A DNA stretch of 64,000 nucleotides from VAZQ01 sp963817135 (GTDB lineage Bacteria > Pseudomonadota > Alphaproteobacteria > Rhizobiales > Xanthobacteraceae): positions 248,001-312,000 of the forward strand of contig CAWFNG010000019.1 in NCBI GenBank assembly GCA_963817135.1, in the 5' to 3' direction. Both the position numbers and the translations under genes were made by a program. Positions 43,116-52,604 of the stretch are shown piece after piece; the first letter of the stretch is position 1; each line of letters opens with the position of its first letter. The notes under the pieces are model-generated. The model had not been told where the DNA came from, did not search any database, and saw nothing but the letters and a program-made list of their open reading frames with translations.

Positions 43116-43463
43116 ATGAAAAAGGCGCTGGTTTTCGCCGCTGTCGGCGAAATCGCTACCGGATTGGCGCTGCTGATTGTTCCGTCGCTCGTGGGGCAGT
43201 TGTTGTTGGGTGAGCAACTTAGCGGCATCGCCATACCGGTTGCGCGCGTGGCCGGCATCGGCCTGTTTGCTTTAGGGATCGCCTGCTGGCCGGGTCCGTC
43301 GCTGGTCGGCATGTTGACCTACAGCACAGTTGTTGCGCTGTATCTTGCTTACCTCGGTTTTGCAGGCGGGTTGACTGGCGTACTTCTATGGCCCGCGGTT
43401 GTGCTTCACGCAGTCCTGTCAATCCTTCTCGGTCGCGCTTGGCTCGCCACTGAGGCGAGATAA
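43116..43463 (+). CDS. Small four-helix membrane protein (hypothetical)
   Basis: A 115-residue protein made almost wholly of four hydrophobic segments: ALVFAAVGEIATGLALLIVP, a stretch around VARVAGIGLFALGIACW, LTYSTVVALYLAYLGFAGG and WPAVVLHAVLSILLG. I recognise no family. The start may be GTG at 43113 or ATG at 43116. It begins 12 bp after the sulfatase stop on the same strand and is probably co-transcribed with it. Confidence 0.7.
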   Translation: MKKALVFAAVGEIATGLALLIVPSLVGQLLLGEQLSGIAIPVARVAGIGLFALGIACWPGPSLVGMLTYSTVVALYLAYLGFAGGLTGVLLWPAVVLHAVLSILLGRAWLATEAR

Positions 43464-43521
43464 AGGAGCAGCTGATTTTTCGGTCAGGACAGACCTTGGA
43501 AATTGCTAAATGTCCGTCCCG

Positions 43522-43905
43522 CTACGACCCCGAGCTAACTTCATGCGTTTCTTCGACCGCAATGCCCGGCCGGTGATAATGAATGAGCCAAAGCTCAAGA
43601 GCAGACAGATAGGTGACCACGCAGCCAACCCCGACGCTTATGTGCATGGCCCGCGTATGCGCAAACCCCAGCAACCACGTCGACACGATCATCCACAGTC
43701 CGAGACCGAGGCTGACCCATTCCTCCCACTCGGCGAATGCCACGAGCGCTGCGATCGAAATCGACACCAGCCCGAGCCCGGTCAACCGGGCATCGAGCCG
43801 GCCGGCACTGCCTGCGTACGCGAGCAACCAGGGCGAAACACACAGGAACGCCCCTAGAACGAGATTGTAGATGTCGAGAACGGCCTCGCTTCGCCACCTG
43901 TGCAT
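43522..43905 (-). CDS. SPW-repeat membrane protein
   Basis: A 127-residue integral membrane protein with two SPW-type repeats: DIYNLVLGAFLCVSPWLLAY and WVSLGLGLWMIVSTWLLGF. The domain (PF03779) has no known function. Four transmembrane helices are expected. GAGGGTGG lies 6-7 nt before the ATG at 43905, which settles the start against a longer frame to 44037. It lies downstream of the MFS gene on the same strand with 53 bp between them. Confidence 0.85.
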   Translation of the reverse strand: MHRWRSEAVLDIYNLVLGAFLCVSPWLLAYAGSAGRLDARLTGLGLVSISIAALVAFAEWEEWVSLGLGLWMIVSTWLLGFAHTRAMHISVGVGCVVTYLSALELWLIHYHRPGIAVEETHEVSSGS

Positions 43906-43958
43906 GGCACCACCCTCATGGTCAGGATTGACAGCAGCCGGCAAGCAAGCGCCTCCGG

Positions 43959-45290
43959 TTATTCGTACTCCCCTGCGATATCCTTGCCGGTATAGTCCTT
44001 CATCAATGCCGTCGCGATCAGGCTGATCACCGCACAAATCGCGATGTAGACGGCGATCGCATATGCCGAGAGATAGGTGCCGAACAACCAGGTCGCGATC
44101 AATGGCGCGGGTCCGCCGGCAATGACGGAGGCTAGCTGATAGCCGAGCGAGGAGCCGCTGTAGCGCAGCCGGCCGGTGAAACTTTCCGCAATGAGTGCAG
44201 CCTGCGGTCCGTACATCATGTCATGCGGCACGAGCGAAAGCACGACGGCCAGAAAAATGATGGCCGCCACGCCGGTATTCAGCATTCCGAAATAGAGGAA
44301 TCCAAACACGCCGGTCACGACGGCACCGATCATATACATGTTCTTGCGTCCGATGCGGTCGGACACGTGGCCGAAGAAGGGAATCGAGAAGAACGACACG
44401 ACGGAAGCGGCGAGCACCGCGGTGAGCAGAAAGTCGCGCGACACATGAAGGGTGCCGATGCCGTAGGAGAAGATGAACGCGGTGAAAATGTAGAACGGCG
44501 CCTGCTCGCCCATGCGCGCGAAGGCGGAGAGGACGATCTCCTTGGGATGCCGCTTGATCACTTCCGATATGGGCGTGCGCTCGACCCTGCGTTCGGCGAG
44601 GAGCTTGGCAAAGACCGGCGTTTCGAAAATGCCGAGCCGGATATAGAGTCCGACGCCGACAAGGATGAGGCTCAGAAAGAAGGGCACGCGCCAGCCCCAG
44701 GCCAGGAACTGCTGGCCAGACATCTGGCTGAATGCAAGGACGGCAAGATTGGCGAGGAACAGTCCGCATGGCACGCCGAACTGCGGCCATGAGGCGATGA
44801 ACCCGCGACTGTGGTCGGTGCGCGCCCATTCCATCGACATCAGCACCGAGCCGCCCCATTCGCCGCCGACGCCGACGCCCTGGATGAAGCGCAGAATGGT
44901 AAGAAGAACGGCGCCCCAGATGCCGATCCTGTCATAGGTCGGCACCAGAGCGACCGCGAAGGTCGCAAGCCCCATCAGCAGCAGCGTTGCAATCAGCGTC
45001 GATTTGCGGCCGATGCGGTCGCCGTAGTGACCGAAGATCGCAGCTCCTACGGGACGCGCGACGAAGCCTACGGCGTAGATTGCGAAAGCCTCGAGCGTGC
45101 CCACCCAGGGATCTGAGTTTGGGAAGAACAGCTTGGCGAAGACGAGACCGGTGACGGTGCTGTAGAGGAAGAAATCGTACCACTCGATGGCCGTGCCGAT
45201 CGTCGATGCGATGACGGCGCGGCGAAGCTGGACCTGGTGTTCAGAATCCGGGAGGACGTGAGGAGCGGTGGTGATGTCGGTTGCGGCCAT
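43959..45290 (-). CDS. MFS transporter, metabolite:H+ symporter (MHS) family
   Basis: Inner-membrane symporter of 443 residues with twelve helices. MHS signatures are IGTAIEWYDFFLYSTVTG in helix 1, GHYGDRIGRKS in the loop after helix 2, ILRFIQGVGVGGEWGGSVLM in helix 4 and GHVSDRIGRKN in the central loop. Relatives carry shikimate, citrate, proline/betaine or 2-oxoglutarate; this one cannot be assigned. GGAG lies 7 nt before MAATD, so I start there and not five codons upstream. Confidence 0.92.
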   Translation of the reverse strand: MAATDITTAPHVLPDSEHQVQLRRAVIASTIGTAIEWYDFFLYSTVTGLVFAKLFFPNSDPWVGTLEAFAIYAVGFVARPVGAAIFGHYGDRIGRKSTLIATLLLMGLATFAVALVPTYDRIGIWGAVLLTILRFIQGVGVGGEWGGSVLMSMEWARTDHSRGFIASWPQFGVPCGLFLANLAVLAFSQMSGQQFLAWGWRVPFFLSLILVGVGLYIRLGIFETPVFAKLLAERRVERTPISEVIKRHPKEIVLSAFARMGEQAPFYIFTAFIFSYGIGTLHVSRDFLLTAVLAASVVSFFSIPFFGHVSDRIGRKNMYMIGAVVTGVFGFLYFGMLNTGVAAIIFLAVVLSLVPHDMMYGPQAALIAESFTGRLRYSGSSLGYQLASVIAGGPAPLIATWLFGTYLSAYAIAVYIAICAVISLIATALMKDYTGKDIAGEYE

Positions 45291-45417
45291 AGGGGGCTCC
45301 CGCATGCGTCAACATGCCCCCAAGCACAGTTCGTGTATTCGCATAACGCGCGACCAGGCCCGCGAGTTCGAGCGCCTGCGATCACGGTCGCATTAAATTT
45401 TCATCATGCCTTCTGCG

Positions 45418-47292
45418 CTAGATGACCCTCGCTGCAAGCGGAGAATTCTGCCACCAGATCATTGGAAATGCCGATATTCCATATTTCGGCATTGCGGCGG
45501 GGCGCCCATATCGGTGCCAACGGGCGGTACGAAGCTTTTGATAGCTCCATTGCGGGACCACATAATGGTTCCACAGCAATACGCGATCGAGTGCTCTTGT
45601 CGCGGCGACAAGCTCGGCCCGGTCTTTCGCAAAAACGATGCGTTCAAGCAGGGCATCGACGGCCGCATTCTTGATGCCGAGGATGTTCCGTGAGCCGGGC
45701 GTATCGGCGGCGCGCGAGCCCCAGTAGTCACGCTGTTCGTTCCCGGGCGACAGCGTCTCCAGCCAGGAGTTGATCACGATATCGAAATCCCACTGGCGCA
45801 GCCGGTTTTCGTATTGAACGCTGTCGACCATGCGAACGGTGGCGGCAATCCCCAAACGCTCGAGCGACGCCTTATAGAACAATGCAACGCGCTCGTTGCC
45901 CGGGTTATTGACCAGGAGCTCCACTTGCATCGGCTCGCGCGTTGCCGGGTCGATGAGATTGAGATCTGACACGGCGAATCCGGCCTGCTTCAGGAACTGC
46001 ATAGCCTGCAACAGATTGTTTCGGGCGGCATGCGAACTCCCCGCGACCGGGTTCCAGTACGCCATGGTGAATACTTCCTCCGGCACCCGGTCACGCAGCG
46101 TTTTCAGGATTTCCAGCTCTTTTCCGCGCGGCAAGCCCGAGCAGGCGAGGTCGATGCCTTGGAAATAGCTGGAAATGCGTTCATATGCCCCGTAGAAAAT
46201 CTCCTTGTTGAGAGATTCGAAATCAAACGCAAAATTGAATGCGCGTCGCACTCTTGCGTCCTTGAACTTGTCGCGTCTGAGGTTGAATGCAAAGGCTTGC
46301 ATGATTCCCAGATTGCGAACCGGAAATTCTTCGCGTACCACGCGGCCTTCGGTGAACGCCGGGAAGTCATAGCCGGTCGCCCAGTTCTTTGCGCTGTATT
46401 CGTTATGCCAATCCACATCGCCCGCCTTGAAGGCTTCGAATGCGACGGTTGGATCGCGGAAATAATCGAAACGCAACTCGTCGAAATTGTTGCAGCCGCG
46501 CCGCACGTTGACTTCCTCTCCCCAATAGTCCCGTACCCGCTGATAAACGATGCTGCGACCCGGCTCGTAGCTTTTGATCCGATATGGCCCGGAGCCAAGT
46601 GGTGCTTCGAGCGTGGTCGCCGCGATACTGCGGCGGCCTGCCGACGGGTCGTTCTTCTCCCACCAGTGTTTCGGGAGCACAGTGAGCTGACCGAGAATCT
46701 GCGGCAACTCGCGATTACCCGGCGCATCGAATGTGAAGGTAACTTCGCTTTCGCCCGTGATATCGGCCCGGGTTACGTGTCGGTAATATGCCGAAAGCTG
46801 CGGATTGTTTTTCTTGAACGCATAGAAGGAGAAGACCACGTCTTCGGCCGTCAGCGCCCTTCCATCGTGCCATCTGGCTTCTGTGCGCAAGCGATAGCGC
46901 ACAAAAGAAGCATCCTTGGCGATTGATACCGCTTGCGCGAGCAGCCCGTATTCGCTCGCCGGTTCATCCATAGATGAGAGCATCAAAGTGTCATAGACAA
47001 GATCGATTCCGGCGGCGAGATTTCCCTTCAGCCCTGCGACGACCATATTGAAATTGTCATAGGTCCCGACCGCGCCCAGACACACGCTGCCTCCCTTTGG
47101 CGCAGTCGGCTCGACATAATCGAAACGGGCAAATTCAGGCGGATACTTGAGATCGCCGAAGAGGGACAGGCCGTGTTGCCAGGCGCCGGCCGCTCTCGCT
47201 GAAAGCATCAGCGGCGCGGAAATTGCGGCACGCGGCAGGAGCAGCGCAAGAGCGGCGCGCAAAAAGGTCCGTCGCGCAATATTGGCCTTCAT
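45418..47292 (-). CDS. Extracellular solute-binding protein family 5, YejA-like
   Basis: Periplasmic receptor of 624 residues for oligopeptides or microcin-C-like compounds, of the YejA type. It has an N-terminal signal with two Arg (MKANIARRTFLRAALALLL). Family motifs: LFGDLKYPPEFARFDYVEP, PKGGSVCLGAVGTYDNFNM, YDTLM, ARWHDGRALTAEDVVFSF, and DVDWHNEYSAKNWATGYDF. No yejB/E/F permease or ATPase genes are next to it, which is unusual for this type. The start codon is the ATG at 47292. Confidence 0.9.
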   Translation of the reverse strand: MKANIARRTFLRAALALLLPRAAISAPLMLSARAAGAWQHGLSLFGDLKYPPEFARFDYVEPTAPKGGSVCLGAVGTYDNFNMVVAGLKGNLAAGIDLVYDTLMLSSMDEPASEYGLLAQAVSIAKDASFVRYRLRTEARWHDGRALTAEDVVFSFYAFKKNNPQLSAYYRHVTRADITGESEVTFTFDAPGNRELPQILGQLTVLPKHWWEKNDPSAGRRSIAATTLEAPLGSGPYRIKSYEPGRSIVYQRVRDYWGEEVNVRRGCNNFDELRFDYFRDPTVAFEAFKAGDVDWHNEYSAKNWATGYDFPAFTEGRVVREEFPVRNLGIMQAFAFNLRRDKFKDARVRRAFNFAFDFESLNKEIFYGAYERISSYFQGIDLACSGLPRGKELEILKTLRDRVPEEVFTMAYWNPVAGSSHAARNNLLQAMQFLKQAGFAVSDLNLIDPATREPMQVELLVNNPGNERVALFYKASLERLGIAATVRMVDSVQYENRLRQWDFDIVINSWLETLSPGNEQRDYWGSRAADTPGSRNILGIKNAAVDALLERIVFAKDRAELVAATRALDRVLLWNHYVVPQWSYQKLRTARWHRYGRPAAMPKYGISAFPMIWWQNSPLAARVI

Positions 47293-47446
47293 CGGCCGAC
47301 AACCGTAGTCGTCTCTGACAAGCAGCCGAAATACTCTTAGAGTCTAACAACGACTGCGGCTAAGAGGTTTCACATCGCCGCCTATTAATGTTGGGTAAAA
47401 GCTTGCAGGAGGTGCCGGGGCGGAAAGCGGGCTTCCGATGAGGAAA

Positions 47447-48487
47447 TTATTTCTCGATTGAAATCTTTTGCTCGCGGATGACGTTCGCCCATTTGCTTTT
47501 TTCGGCGGCGATGAAATCAGCGAATTCCTGCGGCAGGCTTGCGATGGGCTCGAACATTTGCGGTGCCAGAAATTGCTCGTTGAACGCGGGATCGGACAAA
47601 ATCCGTATCAGCTCGCCATTAAGCCTGCCGATGATCTCCGGCGGCGTCCCGGCGGGTGCAAACAGGCCGAACCAGGTGCTGGCCTCGTAACCCGGGAGCG
47701 CGCTTTCCGCGACGGTCGGAATGTCGGGAGCCGCTGCGAGGCGTTTGCGGCTGCCGATGCCGAACATGCTGACCTGACCGGCGCGCGCCGCCGGCAGCGC
47801 GAGGCTTACGCTCACGCACATCGCGTTGACGTGCCCGGCGATCACGTCGGTGAGCGCGGGCGACGCTCCGCGATAATGCACCGGCAAAAGCCTCACCCCG
47901 GCCATGTGCTCGAACAAGACCATGTTCATGTGCGGCGCCGATCCGATGCCGGCCGTGCCGTAGGTCAAGGCGCCCGGCTTTTGTTTCGCAAGCGCGATCA
48001 GTTCACCCGCGCTGCGGGCAGGAAGGCTCGGATGACCAATCAGCGCCTGATTGATGCGCACGATACCGCTGACCGGAGCAAAGTCCTTGTCGGCATCGTA
48101 AGGAAGCTTGCCCTTGCCATAGAGGGTCGGATTGATGACGAAGGTCCCCGCCTCGGCGACGAGCAGCGAATAGCCGTCCGGCGCGGCATTCGCCACCGAC
48201 TGCGCGCCGACCGCGTGCGCGCCGCCGCCCTTGTTTTCGATGACGACCTGCTGGCCCCAGTCCGCCGCCAGCCGCTGGCCGATGGCGCGCGCCACAACAT
48301 CGGTAACGCCGCCGGCTGCCGCGGTGACAGTGATGGTGATCGGCCGCGTCGGATAGGTTTGCGCCTGCGCGGCGCTGATCCCGCAAAGCATGGCAAGCAG
48401 GGTGCGCGCTAGTGGTCCGATTCCGAAGTTCGCCACCACTTGCGGCACGTTCAGATGCGAACTTCGGAATCTAAGGACCACTAGCAA
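47447..48487 (-). CDS. Bug/TctC-family receptor with its 5' end replaced by a repeat
   Basis: The body is a normal Bug receptor: AAQAQTYPTRPITITVTAAAG, NKGGGAHAVGAQSVA, the APDGYSLLVAE loop, PDIPTVAESALPGYEASTWFG and PAGTPPEIIGRLN. The signal peptide is incomplete: RTLLAMLCGISAAQAQ is preceded, where Met and basic residues belong, by text encoded by hairpin A of the repeat that starts at 48409. The open frame to 48487 begins at a TTG inside the repeat (MLVVLRFRSSHLNVPQ); the only ATG after the repeat is at 48391, which leaves a very short signal. The receptor may be inactive or mis-exported. No TctA/TctB genes are near. Confidence 0.75.
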   Translation of the reverse strand: MLVVLRFRSSHLNVPQVVANFGIGPLARTLLAMLCGISAAQAQTYPTRPITITVTAAAGGVTDVVARAIGQRLAADWGQQVVIENKGGGAHAVGAQSVANAAPDGYSLLVAEAGTFVINPTLYGKGKLPYDADKDFAPVSGIVRINQALIGHPSLPARSAGELIALAKQKPGALTYGTAGIGSAPHMNMVLFEHMAGVRLLPVHYRGASPALTDVIAGHVNAMCVSVSLALPAARAGQVSMFGIGSRKRLAAAPDIPTVAESALPGYEASTWFGLFAPAGTPPEIIGRLNGELIRILSDPAFNEQFLAPQMFEPIASLPQEFADFIAAEKSKWANVIREQKISIEK

Positions 48488-48739
48488 CTCTATGTTTTCT
48501 AGTGCGGTTTTGAATTTGAAGTTCCTAAACGAGCTTGCAGCCAGTTATGATAGGAACTTCAAATTCACCGCACTAGTGGTCCGATTCCGAAGTTCGCCAC
48601 CACTTGCGGCACGTTCAGATGCGAACTTCGGAATTTAAGGACCACTAGCAACTCTATGTTTTCTAGTGCGGTTTGAATTTGAAGTTCCTAAACGAGCTTG
48701 CAGCCAGTTATGATAGGAACTTCAAATTCACCGCACTAG
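48409..48739 (+). repeat. Two-hairpin CTAG repeat, copies 4 and 5 in direct tandem
   Basis: Two A-spacer-B units with a period of 164 bp, sharing one CTAG at 48573. Hairpin A is the GTGGTCC/GGACCAC subtype; the spacer is CAACTCTATGTTTT in both; hairpin B has CTAGTGCGG and CCGCACTAG arms around GAATTTGAAGTTCCT and AGGAACTTCAAATTC. The two units differ at only a couple of positions, so the duplication is recent. The left end cuts into the Bug receptor gene and the right end lies 5 bp from the mutS stop codon. Confidence 0.95.
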
Positions 48740-48744
48740 CCATT

Positions 48745-51483
48745 TCATTTGGATGCCGCGCCGGCTTTTGTTTTCAAGGCAAAAAGCGCATCGAGCGCCT
48801 GGCGCGGCGACATCTCGTCGAGATCGAGAGCGGCAAGCTCGGCGAGAATGCCGGCTTCGGCCGGTTCCTGCGGCGCAGCCGAGCCTCCCCGCGAAACGGC
48901 GGAAAAGAGCGGCAGGTCGGCGAAGCCGCGCGGCGAAGCGCGATCTTCTGCTTCGAGTTTGGCGAGCACCGTCTTTGCGCGTTCAATCACTGCTGCAGGA
49001 AGACCGGCAAGCTTTGCAACCTGGATGCCGTAGCTTCTATCGGCAGCGCCGGCGGTGACTTCATGCAGGAACACGACTTCGCCGTGCCATTCCTTGACCC
49101 GCACGGTGGCATTGAACAGCCGCGGCAGGGTCGCGGCGAGCGCGGTAAGCTCATGGAAATGGGTTGCGAACAATGCGCGGCAGCGATTGCTCTCGTGCAG
49201 GTGCTCGATGGTTGCCCAGGCGATGGACAGCCCATCGAAGGTCGCGGTGCCGCGGCCGATCTCGTCGAGAATGACCAGGGCGCGCGGGCCCGCCTGGTTG
49301 AGGATTGCAGCCGTCTCGACCATCTCGACCATGAAGGTGGAACGCCCGCGGGCGATGTCATCGGCCGCGCCGACCCGCGAGAAGAGCCGGTCGACGGCGC
49401 CGATCCGCGCACGGGCGGCGGGCACGAAGCTGCCCATTTGCGCGAGCACGGCAATAAGCGCGTTCTGCCGCAGATACGTGGATTTGCCCGCCATGTTCGG
49501 TCCGGTGAGCAGATAGATGCGGCCTTCGCTCATCGCGCGCGGAGGCGACAAGTCACAGTCGTTGGCGATGAATGCCCCGCCCTCCCCTGCCAGCGCCTGT
49601 TCCACCACCGGGTGACGCCCGCCTTCGACAATGAAATCGAGCGAGCGATCGACCTCAGGACGCACATAGCGCCGCTCCACCGCAAGCTCGCCAAGCGCGC
49701 TAGCGACGTCGAGCACGGCCAAGGCATTGGCGGCGTCCCTGATGTTTTGTGCCGCCTGCGTCACCGCGCCGGTAAGCTCCTCGAAAGTTGCAAGCTCGAT
49801 GCCGAGCGCGCGCTCCGCAGCGCTCGCGATCTTCGCCTCGAGTTCGCCCAACTCGGTGGTGGTGAAGCGCACCTGTCCGGCGAGCGTCTGGCGATGAATG
49901 AAGGTCGCATTGACGGGCGGCGCCGTGAGCTTATCGGCGTGCTGCGGCGTGACTTCCACGAAATAGCCAAGCACATTGTTGTGCCGGATCTTGAGCGCGC
50001 GCGCCGATGTCATTTCGGCGTAGCGCGCCTGCAGCCCGGCAATGACGCGTCGGGTATCGTCGCGCAGGGCGCGCGCCTCATCCAGCGCATTGTCGTAGCC
50101 TTCCCGCACGAAGCCGCCGTCGCGCTTGAGATGGGGAAGCTCCGTCGCCAGCGCTTGCGCAAGCCTCGCCGCGAGCGCCGCATCCGGCCTGCGCAATCCT
50201 TGCGCTGCCTGGGCAAGCTCCGCCGGGAGAACTGCGGTTTTCTCCAGTGCGGCCGCGATCTCCGCTGCGGCGGCAATGCCGTCGCGAATGGCAGCAAGGT
50301 CGCGCGGGCCGCCGCGGCCGACCACCAGCCGCGTGAGAGAGCGCGCGAGATCGGGCGCCGCCTTGAGGCGGCTGCGCATCTCGGCGCGCGCCGCCCCGTT
50401 GCTCACGAAGAATTCCGCCGCGTCATGGCGGCCGGCAATCCTCTCGGTATCGGTGAGCGGTGCGGCAAGCCGCTGCGCCAGCAAGCGCCCGCCTGCCGCC
50501 GTGACGGTACGGTCGATGGCCGCAAGGAGCGAACCCTTGCGCTCGCCGGATAGCGTGCGCGCGAGTTCGAGATTTGCCCGCGTCGCCTGGTCGATCGACA
50601 GCGTTGCCCCCGGCGCCTCGCGCTGCGGGGGCGAGAGCGGCGGACGCGAGCCAAGCTGGGTGCGCTCCACATAGGTCACGCAAGCCGCCGCCGCGGTAAG
50701 CTCCAGGCGCGAGATTTCGCCGAAGCCTTGCGTGGTGGAGAATCCGAAATAGCCGGCCAGCCGCCGCTCTGCGCTTGCGCCGTCGAACACGTCGCGGGAA
50801 AGCGGCGTCACCGCGGGCATGGCGCGCAGGTAGGGCGCAAGCTCCGCGTCATCATAGAGCGCGTCCGACACAATGATTTCGCCGGGCTCGAGGCGGGCGA
50901 TGTCGGCGGCCAATCCGGCGCGGTCGCATTGGCTGAGGCGAAATTCACCGGTCGAAATATCGATCCAGGCGAGCGCGAAGCGGTTCGCCTCGCCGCTTGA
51001 GCTGCGCGCGCGCGCGATCGCCAGCAGATAGTTGTTGCGGCGCGGTTCAAGCAGCGTGTCCTCGGTGAGTGTGCCGGGTGTGACCAGCCGGGTCACGTCG
51101 CGGCGAACGACGCTTTTGCCGCCGCGCCGGCGTGCCTCGGCCGGATCTTCGGTCTGCTCGCAGACGGCGACACGATGGCCGAGCAGGATCAGGCGCTGGA
51201 GATATTCGTCGGCACGGTGCACCGGCACGCCGCACATGGGGATGTCGCGGCCGAGATGCTTGCCGCGCTTGGTGAGCACAATCCCGAGCGCGCGCGCGGC
51301 AACTTCCGCGTCCTCGAAGAACATCTCATAGAAATCGCCCATCCGGTAGAACAGCAGGCAATCCGGATTGGCCGCCTTGATCTCGATATATTGCTCCATG
51401 ACCGGAGTCGCGCGGGCGGCAGCGTCGGCGGGCGGCGCGCTTTGCTCGAAACCGCGAGCGCGTATCGGACGGACGGCATCCAT
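48745..51483 (-). CDS. mutS: DNA mismatch repair protein MutS
   Basis: Mismatch-recognition ATPase of 912 residues, full length for an alphaproteobacterial MutS (usually 870-910). The mismatch-contact motif FYRMGDFYEMFF is in the N-terminal domain; Walker A reads LLTGPNMAGKSTYLRQ, followed by FVPAARARIGAVDRLFSRVGA and Walker B LVILDEIGRGTATFDG, then FATHFHELTALA. A helix-turn-helix stretch near the C-terminus (GIQVAKLAGLPAAVIERA) precedes the tail. The stop lies 5 bp from a two-hairpin repeat. The start at 51483 is the first ATG in frame; a later start near ATPVMEQY would match shorter homologs. Confidence 0.96.
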   Translation of the reverse strand: MDAVRPIRARGFEQSAPPADAAARATPVMEQYIEIKAANPDCLLFYRMGDFYEMFFEDAEVAARALGIVLTKRGKHLGRDIPMCGVPVHRADEYLQRLILLGHRVAVCEQTEDPAEARRRGGKSVVRRDVTRLVTPGTLTEDTLLEPRRNNYLLAIARARSSSGEANRFALAWIDISTGEFRLSQCDRAGLAADIARLEPGEIIVSDALYDDAELAPYLRAMPAVTPLSRDVFDGASAERRLAGYFGFSTTQGFGEISRLELTAAAACVTYVERTQLGSRPPLSPPQREAPGATLSIDQATRANLELARTLSGERKGSLLAAIDRTVTAAGGRLLAQRLAAPLTDTERIAGRHDAAEFFVSNGAARAEMRSRLKAAPDLARSLTRLVVGRGGPRDLAAIRDGIAAAAEIAAALEKTAVLPAELAQAAQGLRRPDAALAARLAQALATELPHLKRDGGFVREGYDNALDEARALRDDTRRVIAGLQARYAEMTSARALKIRHNNVLGYFVEVTPQHADKLTAPPVNATFIHRQTLAGQVRFTTTELGELEAKIASAAERALGIELATFEELTGAVTQAAQNIRDAANALAVLDVASALGELAVERRYVRPEVDRSLDFIVEGGRHPVVEQALAGEGGAFIANDCDLSPPRAMSEGRIYLLTGPNMAGKSTYLRQNALIAVLAQMGSFVPAARARIGAVDRLFSRVGAADDIARGRSTFMVEMVETAAILNQAGPRALVILDEIGRGTATFDGLSIAWATIEHLHESNRCRALFATHFHELTALAATLPRLFNATVRVKEWHGEVVFLHEVTAGAADRSYGIQVAKLAGLPAAVIERAKTVLAKLEAEDRASPRGFADLPLFSAVSRGGSAAPQEPAEAGILAELAALDLDEMSPRQALDALFALKTKAGAASK

Positions 51484-51593
51484 GCGGCCGCGAGGCTAGC
51501 AGATGGTCGCGGCCAATTCATGGGCGGCATGGAAATGCCCCACAGCGATCGCACAGGAAAACCAGCGAATGCCGCGCTTATCGCGGCGGTTAC

Positions 51594-52604
51594 TTACCTT
51601 GATGCGGGGCCGAATTTCTTCAGGGCGGCATCGACAAAGCGCGGCTCGAGCACATCCTTCGCCGGCGGCGCCACCGGCAGATTGCCGAGCTTCATATTAA
51701 GGTCAGCGGTGAACTCCTCGATGCGAGGGTCAAGCCCGCCATCGACCCCCCAGACCTTCTCGCCGTTGAGATCGCGGACCACCGCCTTGAGGAAAGGCAG
51801 ATCGAGATCGGGAAGGCGGTCATGCAATGCGGCCGCGGCGCCGTCGGGATCTTCCATGATGGAACGCGAGCCGCGAATGCCGATGTCGGTCATCACCTGA
51901 AAAGCTGCCGCAAGCTCCGGCTTTCCGAGCAACTCGCTGCGTACCACGTTCCAGATATAGCCAAGGCCGGGAAATTCCGCGGACAGCCGGGTGAGCACTG
52001 TGACCTTGCCGTCCTGCACGCCTTTGAGCGCGGTGACGGTGTTGACCAGCGTGGCGTCGGCGCGACCGCCGATGACCGCCTGCAAGCGGGCGGCATGCCC
52101 GCCGACCTGAACAAAGCGCGTGGTCGCCTCATCGATGCCGTGCTTGCGCATGATGAGGCGGGGCAGCTGATCCGGCAGCCCCCCGGGCCCTGAAGAGGCG
52201 AAGGTCTTGCCGGCGAGATCGCTGAGCTTGGTTCCTTTTCCCGTCGCAATCACCAGGCTGTAGTCGCCGATCGGCTGCCAGGAGTGAATGGCACGAATAT
52301 TGGCTCCCGCATGAAGCGAGGCAAGCACGTTGAGCGTACCGATGAGCGCGATGTCGGCATTGCCGGACAAAAGCACGCGCATGGCATTGGCATCGCCGGT
52401 GACATGCACGTCCTCGACTTCAAGGCCTTCCATCCAGCCTTGCTTCTGCGCCACCAGGTAAGGCAGCGAAAACGTCGTCACCGGCCCGGGGAAAACCATC
52501 TTGATCTTGCTCGCAGCCGAGGCCGGCACTTGCGCGAGCCCCAGCGCTGCCAAGCCGACAACGCCCAGCAGCAGAGCACGGAATGAACCGGACATGCGCT
52601 TCAC
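51594..52604 (-). CDS. ABC transporter substrate-binding protein, NitT/TauT type
   Basis: Periplasmic receptor of 336 residues with a signal peptide ending VPASAAS. Typical of the SsuA/TauA/NMT1 group: FPGPVTTFSLPYLVAQKQGW, a GNADIALIGTLNVLAS stretch, and LSDLAGKTFASSGPGG. Its ATG overlaps the stop of the upstream Bug receptor by four bases (ATGA), so the two receptors are translationally coupled, an odd pairing because they belong to different transporter classes. No permease gene is adjacent; the ATPase/permease pair at 27788-29519 is of the matching type but 22 kb away. Confidence 0.9.
   Translation of the reverse strand: MKRMSGSFRALLLGVVGLAALGLAQVPASAASKIKMVFPGPVTTFSLPYLVAQKQGWMEGLEVEDVHVTGDANAMRVLLSGNADIALIGTLNVLASLHAGANIRAIHSWQPIGDYSLVIATGKGTKLSDLAGKTFASSGPGGLPDQLPRLIMRKHGIDEATTRFVQVGGHAARLQAVIGGRADATLVNTVTALKGVQDGKVTVLTRLSAEFPGLGYIWNVVRSELLGKPELAAAFQVMTDIGIRGSRSIMEDPDGAAAALHDRLPDLDLPFLKAVVRDLNGEKVWGVDGGLDPRIEEFTADLNMKLGNLPVAPPAKDVLEPRFVDAALKKFGPASR

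Noticed and set aside
48409..48739. CRISPR array
   Set aside because: The repeats are palindromic, 160 bp apart, and the intervening sequence is itself repeated; there are no unique spacers and no cas genes in the window.
48673..50553. 626-codon + strand frame across mutS
   Set aside because: Starts inside hairpin B and is antisense to mutS, whose motifs are all intact.
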